A stretch of 13,073 bases of DNA. It comes from DATMXS01 sp050260275. Its GTDB lineage: Bacteria; Acidobacteriota; Terriglobia; Bryobacterales; Bryobacteraceae. Positions 7,244 to 11,701 of the stretch are shown here, piece by piece. Each line of letters starts with the position of its first letter. The first letter of the stretch is position 1. Where the stretch lies: NCBI GenBank assembly GCA_050260275.1, contig JBLNBX010000072.1, forward strand, positions 1 to 13,073, given 5' to 3'. The notes under the pieces are model-generated. The model saw only the letters and a list, made by a program, of their open reading frames with translations, did no database searches and was not told where the DNA came from. The translations under genes were made by a program, and so were the position numbers.

Positions 7244-7903
7244 ATGCGCAAAGCCGTCCTCATCACTCTGGCCACACTGGTGGCAGTCACGGCGATGACC
7301 GCCCAGTGGCGGTGGCGTTCCCGCGTTCCATCCGGCGGCAATGCGCCGCTGGCCCGGAACGCCGCCGAAAGGGCCGTGCTTGCGGTACTTAACGAGGCCA
7401 TCTCGTCAGGCGCGGTGTGGTCCAACGTGCCCGAAAGCGACGGGCGGCTGCTCCGGCTGCTCACGGAATCGGCAGGGGCGAAGAACGTCGTGGAGATCGG
7501 GACCTCCACGGGCTACTCCGGCCTGTGGTTCTGCCTGGCGCTCATGAACACCGGAGGCCGGCTCACGACTTTCGAGATCGACCCCGGCCGCGCCGCAACC
7601 GCGCGCGAACATTTCCGCAAGGCGGGGGTTGAGCGGCTGGTGACCATCGTTGAGGGGGACGCGCACCAAAACATCGCGCGCCTCAAAGAGCCCATCGACG
7701 TGCTTTTCATCGATGCCGACAAGAATGGCTACGCCGACTATCTGAACAGGCTGCTGCCGCTGGTGCGGCCGGGCGGCCTGATTCTGGCGCACAACTCCGG
7801 CATGGCTCCGGACTATGTCCGCCTGGTGACCTCCAACCCGGAACTGGACACCATTTTCGATCCGGGCGGAGGCGAAATGGCCATCACGCTCAAGAAACGC
7901 TGA
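7244..7903 (+). CDS. Class I SAM-dependent O-methyltransferase with N-terminal signal/anchor
   Basis: 219 residues from ATG 7244, with AGAGG (7230-7234) nine bases upstream. A hydrophobic stretch (about 4-21) is followed by an Arg-rich tail, QWRWRSR. The rest is a COG4122-type O-methyltransferase: NVPESDGRLLRLLTE, the SAM-binding motif VVEIGTSTGYSGLW (82-95), FEIDPGRAATAREHF (110-124), EGDAHQNI (137-144), LFIDADKNGYADYLNRLLPL (154-173) and VRPGGLILAHN (174-184). The first metal Asp (DADK, about 157) is kept. The usual downstream Asp-Asn pair reads His183-Asn184. I recall an AHN form in related bacterial sequences, so this may be normal for the subfamily. By the positive-inside rule the Arg-rich tail favours an anchored protein with the enzyme facing the cytoplasm, where SAM is found; a cleaved signal peptide cannot be excluded. 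The substrate is unknown. It lies 179 bases after the glycosyltransferase gene. Confidence 0.82.
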   Translation: MRKAVLITLATLVAVTAMTAQWRWRSRVPSGGNAPLARNAAERAVLAVLNEAISSGAVWSNVPESDGRLLRLLTESAGAKNVVEIGTSTGYSGLWFCLALMNTGGRLTTFEIDPGRAATAREHFRKAGVERLVTIVEGDAHQNIARLKEPIDVLFIDADKNGYADYLNRLLPLVRPGGLILAHNSGMAPDYVRLVTSNPELDTIFDPGGGEMAITLKKR

Positions 7904-7944
7904 TCCGTCCGGCCGGGACTCGCCATATCCGTAATTGCCATGCG

Positions 7945-7964
7945 GGCACGGCTTCAGCCGTGCC
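7945..7964. repeat. REP-like perfect hairpin after the methyltransferase gene
   Basis: GGCACGGC (7945-7952) and GCCGTGCC (7957-7964) form a perfect 8-bp stem with loop TTCA. I recall near-identical palindromes scattered in acidobacterial genomes. No T tract follows, so it is more likely an intergenic repeat than an intrinsic terminator, though it may protect or end the upstream transcript. Confidence 0.5.
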
Positions 7965-8013
7965 GAAGAGATCCTGCCGGCTCGAACGCGAATCGTTCGG
8001 AATCACGCGGCGC

Positions 8014-8040
8014 GGGACTGCTATCATGGAGAGCAGTCCC
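8014..8040 (+). promoter_or_regulatory. rpsU promoter (extended -10) embedded in a 9-bp inverted repeat
   Basis: GGGACTGCT (8014-8022) and AGCAGTCCC (8032-8040) are perfect complements around a 9-base spacer. The extended -10 element TGCTATCAT (8019-8027) overlaps the left arm and spacer. Transcription would then start near 8034, inside the right arm. A repressor binding the palindrome would block RNA polymerase directly. Confidence 0.5.
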
Positions 8041-8054
8041 ACCCATCGTGTGGG
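8038..8054 (+). promoter_or_regulatory. rpsU 5' leader hairpin
   Basis: CCCAC (8038-8042) pairs with GTGGG (8050-8054) around a 7-base loop in the leader, 13 bases before the Shine-Dalgarno. Its left arm shares CCC with the end of the promoter palindrome, so the two stems are mutually exclusive in a transcript covering both. Confidence 0.35.
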
Positions 8055-8067
8055 CATCCCCGGCTGC

Positions 8068-8078
8068 AAGGAGGTGAT
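8068..8078 (+). promoter_or_regulatory. rpsU: Full-length Shine-Dalgarno of rpsU
   Basis: AAGGAGGTGAT is a complete 11-base complement to the canonical 3' end of 16S rRNA (AUCACCUCCUU). It ends six bases before the TTG at 8085 and so fixes that unusual start. None of the other genes in the window has a site approaching this strength. Confidence 0.85.
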
Positions 8079-8084
8079 TCGAGC

Positions 8085-8282
8085 TTGGCTGAAGTAACCG
8101 TGCAAGATGGCGAGACCTTAGAAAGCGCTCTTCGCCGATTCAAGCGCAAGGTTCAGCAGGAGGACATCATCAAGGATATCAAGCGTCACTCCTACTACCT
8201 GAAACCTGGCGAGAAGAAGCGCGCGAAGCAGGCGCTCGCCCGCAAGCGGAATCGCAAGAAGCAAGCCAGATCGCTCGATTAG
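8085..8282 (+). CDS. rpsU: 30S ribosomal protein bS21
   Basis: 65 residues from TTG 8085, reading (M)AEVTVQDGETLESALRRF, then KRKVQQEDIIKDIKRHSYYL and a Lys/Arg-rich tail ending KKQARSLD. This is the conserved bS21 pattern at the usual length. bS21 sits on the 30S platform near the 3' end of 16S rRNA and helps initiation. The frame stays open far upstream, but the 11-base Shine-Dalgarno at 8068-8078 and the family's normal N-terminus fix the TTG start. Pairing a near-maximal ribosome site with a weak start codon suggests deliberate control of translation. The gene stands alone, with its own promoter-like element before it and a GC-rich hairpin after it. Confidence 0.95.
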   Translation: MAEVTVQDGETLESALRRFKRKVQQEDIIKDIKRHSYYLKPGEKKRAKQALARKRNRKKQARSLD

Positions 8283-8292
8283 ATCACCCGCC

Positions 8293-8315
8293 GGGGCGGG
8301 CGCTCGGCCCGCCCC
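8293..8315 (+). terminator. Terminator-like hairpin after rpsU
   Basis: GGGGCGGGC (8293-8301) pairs perfectly with GCCCGCCCC (8307-8315) around loop GCTCG, ten bases after the rpsU stop codon. No U tract follows, as is common for GC-rich genomes, so the call rests on stem strength and position. Confidence 0.6.
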
Positions 8316-8433
8316 AATGGAAGTTGTTCTCCTTCGGCCAGTTCCTTTCAAGTGGAATAACGCGCGGACACGCGTGTGCTATGGTCGAGCGCTCCGATCG
8401 TGCCACCCAGTCCGGAGTATCCACATCGCCTGC

Positions 8434-8459
8434 TTAGTGCGTTAGTGCGGCGCTAGTAT
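8434..8459 (+). promoter_or_regulatory. Tandem 8-mer next to a candidate -10 box
   Basis: TTAGTGCG occurs twice head-to-tail (8434-8441, 8442-8449), followed four bases later by TAGTAT (8454-8459). The arrangement resembles direct-repeat operator half-sites at a promoter driving rightward transcription into the structured segment 8500-8570. There is no convincing -35 box. Confidence 0.3.
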
Positions 8460-8465
8460 CGGCCG

Positions 8466-8580
8466 GCAAGCAACGCATGCGCTTTGCAGCTCCGGCCCGG
8501 GCGGCGGAAAGTAGCCCACGGCACGAGCCGTCGGGATCTCGATTATTCGGGAGCAAGCCCCCGGACGGACGAAAGGCTTT
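8466..8580 (+). ncRNA. Possible structured RNA with two mutually exclusive stems
   Basis: CCCACGGC (8515-8522) can pair with GCCGTCGGG (8527-8535) as eight pairs with one bulge. The same CCGTCGGG (8528-8535) can instead pair with CCCGGACGG (8560-8568), also eight pairs with one bulge. The second form encloses a small CTCG/CGGG stem (8538-8541 with 8548-8551). Switching stems of this kind are typical of riboswitches and attenuators, but I recognise no known RNA family and no downstream gene on this strand. GC-rich DNA forms such stems by chance. Confidence 0.2.
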
Positions 8581-8636
8581 GGCGACCTGAACAAACCTCA
8601 GAAATCACAGTTTTCGCTCGCGATATTTTGTGCCAG

Positions 8637-8674
8637 GCCGGACCAGTGGGTCCGGCGCGGGCGAGGGCGCCCGC
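8637..8674. repeat. Two adjacent perfect palindromes
   Basis: GCCGGACC/GGTCCGGC (8637-8644, 8649-8656; loop AGTG) is followed without a gap by GCGGGCG/CGCCCGC (8657-8663, 8668-8674; loop AGGG). Both are perfect and have four-base loops, as in REP-type intergenic elements. The pair might also terminate a transcript entering from the left. Confidence 0.5.
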
Positions 8675-8686
8675 CCCACCGCCCCA

Positions 8687-8716
8687 GCGCATCTCGAACG
8701 CCCCGCGCATCTCGAA
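8687..8716. repeat. Direct repeat of a 12-mer
   Basis: GCGCATCTCGAA occurs at 8687-8698 and again at 8705-8716, six bases apart. It appears to be part of the same repeat cluster. Confidence 0.5.
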
Positions 8717-8720
8717 ACTG

Positions 8721-8801
8721 CTGCTTTGTGGGACGCCCCCCCGGTCTGCAGGCGCCCATCTGGAGACTACTGCTTGTGGGGCGGACCCCCGGTCGCCCAT
8801 C
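8721..8801. repeat. Imperfect direct repeat, two units
   Basis: Unit A (8721-8760) and unit B (8770-8801) share CTGCTT, GTGGG, CCCCCGGTC and GCCCATC in the same order; unit A has about seven extra bases before the last block. I recall similar GTGGGGCGGACCCCC-type sequences between genes of Solibacter-like acidobacteria, but cannot verify this. Confidence 0.45.
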
Positions 8802-8848
8802 GGGCGCTGGGCTCGGTCGACGCCTCTTCAGTTGCTGCGCGTTCTTAC

Positions 8849-8945
8849 GCCCCTTTCAGGGGCTGCCCGATTCGCTCAGGGGCCCCATGGCTTGCGCCAT
8901 GGGCTATTCTCTTTCGCCCGGCCGGGCTTCACTCCGGCTGGTGGT
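8849..8945. repeat. Multi-hairpin intergenic repeat element
   Basis: Consecutive stems: GCCCC/GGGGC (8849-8853, 8859-8863), CCCATGGC/GCCATGGG (8884-8891, 8896-8903; loop TTGC), then CTATTCTCTTTCG and the 12-base palindrome GCCCGGCCGGGC (8916-8927). From memory, the stem-TTGC-stem followed by GGGCTATTCTCTTTCG matches a repeat dispersed between genes in several phyla. It lies just downstream of the SDR stop codon and may act as its terminator. Confidence 0.5.
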
Positions 8946-8966
8946 CAATCTGCCTGCCGCAGACCT

Positions 8967-9743
8967 CTATATCGTCATCGCCAGAAAACCGCCGTCCACG
9001 CGCAGCACCGAGCCGGTGACAAACGATGACGCCTTTTCCGACGCCAGGTACACCGCCGCGCCAACCAGTTCGCATGCTTCGCCGAAGCGGTTCATCGGCG
9101 TGTGCCTCATGATGCTGGCCACGCGCTCCTCGGTGAGCAGTTTGCGGTTCTGCTCCGCTGGGAAGAAGCCGGGCAGTATCGCATTTACGCGAACTCGGTG
9201 CGGCGCGAACTCGCGGGCCAGGAACATCGTGATCTGGTTGACGCCGGCCTTCGTGATGCTGTACGTGAACACCTTCGACAACGGCGGCCCCGACGATGCC
9301 GACGAAATATTGATGATCGAGCCGCCCTCGCCGCGCTCCACCATCTCCTTTCCGAATACCTGGCACGCCAGGAATACGCTCTTCAGATTGACGTCGATGA
9401 TGCGCTGCCATTCCTCCTCGGTGATCTCGAAGAACGGCGTACCTGAGTTGATGCCGGCCGCGTTGAGAAGCACGTCCACGCGTCCGAGTTCGCCGAGCGT
9501 CGCCTCCAGCGCGCGAGTGAGATCGGCCTTCGATGTCGCGTCTGCCTGAACCGCGATGGCGCGGCGTCCCATCTGGCGGATGCAATCGGCCCGCGCACGC
9601 GCGGCGTCTGCGTTCACGTCGATCACGGCAAGGTCAGCGCCCGCCTCGGCGAAGCCCATAGCTATCGCACCAGCGAGCACCCCGCCCGCGCCTATTGCCG
9701 CTGCCACTTTTCCATCGAGAGAGAACATTTCCGCGTTGCTCAT
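8967..9743 (-). CDS. SDR-family oxidoreductase (sugar-acid/gluconate dehydrogenase-like)
   Basis: 258 residues, the normal length of a classical short-chain dehydrogenase/reductase. The Rossmann start reads GAGGVLAG (18-25). Asp42 at the end of the second strand favours NAD(H). NAAG is at 94-97, NISSASSG at 145-152, and the catalytic Tyr161-x-x-x-Lys165 is in YSITK. The C-terminal part (FPAEQNRKLLTEERV, MNRFGEACELVGAAVYLASE, SSFVTGSVLRVDGGF) resembles SDRs annotated as gluconate 5-dehydrogenase or mannonate/fructuronate oxidoreductase; the exact substrate cannot be told. The start at ATG 9743 has no Shine-Dalgarno but has a -10-like TACACT ten bases upstream; Met6 is an alternative. It follows the amidohydrolase gene by 33 bases on the same strand, so co-transcription is also possible. 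Confidence 0.9.
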   Translation of the reverse strand: MSNAEMFSLDGKVAAAIGAGGVLAGAIAMGFAEAGADLAVIDVNADAARARADCIRQMGRRAIAVQADATSKADLTRALEATLGELGRVDVLLNAAGINSGTPFFEITEEEWQRIIDVNLKSVFLACQVFGKEMVERGEGGSIINISSASSGPPLSKVFTYSITKAGVNQITMFLAREFAPHRVRVNAILPGFFPAEQNRKLLTEERVASIMRHTPMNRFGEACELVGAAVYLASEKASSFVTGSVLRVDGGFLAMTI

Positions 9744-9753
9744 GGGAACTAAC

Positions 9754-9759
9754 AGTGTA
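9754..9759 (-). promoter_or_regulatory. Candidate -10 box (TACACT) before the SDR gene
   Basis: TACACT on the minus strand ends ten bases before the ATG at 9743, inside the 33-base gap after the amidohydrolase stop codon. Transcription would begin only a few bases before the ATG, fitting the absence of a Shine-Dalgarno. No -35 match was found. Confidence 0.3.
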
Positions 9760-9776
9760 CGCTGCCTCGCGCGCCC

Positions 9777-11357
9777 TTACCGGCGCCGCGCCGGGCCGTA
9801 CAGAACCGCGCCGGGGCGCTCGCCCGTCATCACGCCTCCGAGCAAGACAGGCCTTCCGTTGACGAGCACGTCTCGCACGCCCTCGGCGTACTGGTGCGGA
9901 GCGGTGAACGTGGCGCGGTCCGCGATCCGCGCGGGGTCGAACACGACGACATCCGCGCGCATGCCTTCGGCTATCCGTCCGCGGTCGTTCAATCCCACGC
10001 GCGACGCGGGCAGGGAAGTCATTTTCCGCACCGCCTCTTGCAGCGTGAGCAGCTTGCGCTCGCGGACGTACCGCCCCAACACGCGCGCAAACGTGCCGTA
10101 GCTGCGCGGGTGCGGCGCGGCCTCGCCGAACACGGAAATCTCGCCGTCCGAGGCCACCATCGTCTGCGGATGCCGCAGTATGCGCTCCACGTCCTCCTCA
10201 GCCATGGCGTGGAACACCGCCTGGCAGCCGCCCCGAAGCTCGATGCCGATGAGGGTTTCGGCTGCACCCTCGGGAGACGGTTCGCGTCCCTCGCGCCGCG
10301 CGACCTCGGCCAGAGACAGTCCTTCCATACCTCCGAACGGGCACCAGGAGAAAACGACGTTCTTGGCGTCGCCGCCGCCGCGGTCATAGCGGATGCGCTC
10401 GGCGATTCCGGCGACGATGCGCGCGCGCTGCGACGCGTCGGCCACGCGTCTTGCGAGCGCCGCGCGCCCGCCCTCGAGCGCCCAAGCCGGGAACAGCACA
10501 GAGGTGGCGGTGCTGGAGGCCGTGTAGGGGTACAGGTCGATGCTGATATCGGCGCCCGTGCGCCTGGCCTCGTCCACCGCGCGCAGCGTATCCCGGCTCG
10601 CGCCCCAGTTGCGCACGCCGACTATCTTGTGGTGCGTCAGTTGGGCCGGCACGCGCGCCTCTCGTCCTATCCGGATCGTTTCGGCGACGCTCTCCCTGAC
10701 GTTCGCCGCTTCGTCGCGCATGTGCGATATGTAGATGCCGCCCATGCTTCCCGCCACGCGCGCCAGTTCGATGATCTCCTCCGTGGGCGTATAGCTCCCT
10801 GGCACATAGAGCAGACCGGTGGAGAGGCCGAACGCGCCGTCGAGCATGGCCTCCCGCACGAGAGTTCTCATGCGCGCGATCTCCGCAGGCGAGGCCGGCC
10901 GGTTGGCCGTCCCCATCACCGCACGGCGGATGGAGCCCTGCCCGGCGAACATGCCGAAATTGACCGCAATCGGCGTCGCCGCCAACCTGGCGAGGAACGG
11001 CGCAAGCGGCACGGGCGCGTTGCCGTCCTGGCCGTCGAAAACCGTCGTCACGCCCTGCCGGATGTAGTTCTCGGCGGACGGTACGGCGAAGATGCCCCCG
11101 CTGGCGTGGGTGTGGATGTCGATGAAGCCGGGAGCTACCACAAGGCCGCGCGCGTCAATGCGCCTGCGCGCCCTGGCGCCCGCCAGGCGGCCGATAGCGG
11201 CGATGCGTCCGTCCAGGATGGCGATATCGGCGTCGAACGGGACGCCCCCGGTCCCGTCCACTATGCGCCCGCCTGAGATCAGAATGTCGTAGGCCGCCTG
11301 TTGGGGTGTGTAGTTATTACCAAGCAGAACTGCAAGTAGGGCGGCCGCGCACAGCAT
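9777..11357 (-). CDS. Exported N-acyl-D-amino-acid deacylase-like amidohydrolase
   Basis: 526 residues. Members of this amidohydrolase branch (D-aminoacylase) remove the acyl group from N-acyl-D-amino acids. Visible features: ILISGGRIVDGTGG (26-38), the metal motif FIDIHTHASGG with His82 and His84, GAFGLSTGLLYVPG (174-187), YISHMRDE with His212, QLTHHKIVG with His242/243, VASDGE with Asp404, HPRSYGTFARVLGRYV (416-431), and the C-terminal RGRIAEGMRADVVVFDP. The Cys that bridges the metals in the Alcaligenes D-aminoacylase is not found in GVTTVFDGQDGNAP (102-115). The N-terminus MLCAAALLAVLLGNN looks like an export signal but lacks a positively charged n-region; an in-frame TAG about 30 bases upstream rules out a longer start. 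ATG 11357 has AGGGGA directly abutting it and TACAAT nine bases upstream. Likely periplasmic. Family firm, substrate inferred. Confidence 0.88.
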   Translation of the reverse strand: MLCAAALLAVLLGNNYTPQQAAYDILISGGRIVDGTGGVPFDADIAILDGRIAAIGRLAGARARRRIDARGLVVAPGFIDIHTHASGGIFAVPSAENYIRQGVTTVFDGQDGNAPVPLAPFLARLAATPIAVNFGMFAGQGSIRRAVMGTANRPASPAEIARMRTLVREAMLDGAFGLSTGLLYVPGSYTPTEEIIELARVAGSMGGIYISHMRDEAANVRESVAETIRIGREARVPAQLTHHKIVGVRNWGASRDTLRAVDEARRTGADISIDLYPYTASSTATSVLFPAWALEGGRAALARRVADASQRARIVAGIAERIRYDRGGGDAKNVVFSWCPFGGMEGLSLAEVARREGREPSPEGAAETLIGIELRGGCQAVFHAMAEEDVERILRHPQTMVASDGEISVFGEAAPHPRSYGTFARVLGRYVRERKLLTLQEAVRKMTSLPASRVGLNDRGRIAEGMRADVVVFDPARIADRATFTAPHQYAEGVRDVLVNGRPVLLGGVMTGERPGAVLYGPARRR

Positions 11358-11366
11358 TCCCCTGGT

Positions 11367-11372
11367 ATTGTA
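11367..11372 (-). promoter_or_regulatory. Candidate -10 box (TACAAT) before the amidohydrolase gene
   Basis: TACAAT on the minus strand lies nine bases before the ATG at 11357. The purine run AGGGGA touches the ATG and is too close to act as a normal ribosome site. Together these favour a leaderless or nearly leaderless transcript. Confidence 0.35.
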
Positions 11373-11447
11373 GCCGCACTGGCCGTCCTATTCCGCCGCA
11401 CCGTGCGTGCCGCGCCGACACAGCCTACAGAGCGCAGGAACGCTCGT

Positions 11448-11540
11448 TTAGCTGCTTCTCCCCACGCCGGGGGGAGAGGAAAGCATAGACAAAAACAGGC
11501 TCAACACCACCAGGACTGCAAGACCACCCGCCACCAACAT
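11448..11540 (-). CDS. Possible 30-residue single-pass membrane peptide
   Basis: From ATG 11540 to the TAA at 11448 the frame reads MLVAGGLAVLVVLSLFLSML followed by SSPPGVGRSS. The first 20 residues form one hydrophobic helix long enough to span a membrane. GGGGGTG lies four bases before the ATG on the coding strand. The neighbours on both sides are on the same strand. No family is recognised; the frame may be fortuitous because the inverted repeat around 11457-11477 overlaps its end. Confidence 0.25.
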   Translation of the reverse strand: MLVAGGLAVLVVLSLFLSMLSSPPGVGRSS

Positions 11541-11621
11541 CGGACACCCCCAAAGCTTCGATGCATCGCGCAGCACGTTGGATACCAATTGCATCCATGC
11601 TATGGGGGATTTGTTCGGAAC

Positions 11622-11649
11622 GCCCCCGCCGCGTCATACGCCCGGGGGC
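11622..11649 (-). terminator. Interrupted GC hairpin downstream of the membrane protein gene
   Basis: GCCCCCG (11622-11628) pairs perfectly with CGGGGGC (11643-11649) around a 14-base loop, about 50 bases after the stop codon at 11702. No U tract follows on the minus strand, so a terminator role is tentative. Confidence 0.25.
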
Positions 11650-11701
11650 CACCCGGAGCATGTTCACCCCCGCTACATCCCCCGCACATGCGACGCGCGC
11701 C

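Larger units (their letters stand above)
8283..8966. other. 684-base non-coding region
   Basis: No frame here has a plausible start, ribosome site or recognisable protein. The left part (8316-8600) holds two -10-like elements (TGTGCTATGGT 8375-8385; TAGTAT 8454-8459), a tandem 8-mer and a region of alternative hairpins that may be an RNA gene. The right part (8631-8945) is a dense cluster of palindromes and imperfect direct repeats ending just past the SDR stop codon. Confidence 0.6.
11358..11701. other. 344-base intergenic region, minus-strand transcription throughout
   Basis: Lies between the membrane protein and amidohydrolase genes. It holds a possible 30-codon membrane peptide (11448-11540), the inverted repeat TCTCCCC/GGGGAGA over the 3' end of that frame (about 11457-11477), the interrupted inverted repeat GCCCCCG/CGGGGGC (11622-11628, 11643-11649), and several CCCCC runs between 11547 and 11683. 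An overlapping 80-codon frame (11425-11667, minus) is open but has no recognisable features. Confidence 0.45.

Noticed and set aside
8283..8966. Search for CRISPR, tRNA, 6S, RNase P, tmRNA or SRP RNA signatures.
   Set aside because: No regularly spaced repeat, cloverleaf or conserved core of those RNAs was found.
8484..9549. Two plus-strand open frames of 181 and 273 codons across the non-coding region and the SDR gene.
   Set aside because: They run through palindromic repeats and then antisense to the SDR gene, have no ribosome site and show no domain.
9894..11276. A 460-codon open frame on the plus strand.
   Set aside because: It is antisense to the amidohydrolase, whose catalytic motifs are clear. 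The composition (Arg, His, Ala) is that of a shadow frame.
11425..11667. An 80-codon minus-strand frame overlapping the 30-codon hydrophobic peptide.
   Set aside because: No domain or conserved pattern is visible and it reads through the inverted repeats. Kept only as part of the intergenic description.
11547..11683. Several CCCCC/GGGGG runs that might form a G-quadruplex on the minus strand.
   Set aside because: Only two clean G5 runs are close together; the others need long loops containing C5 runs that would pair instead.
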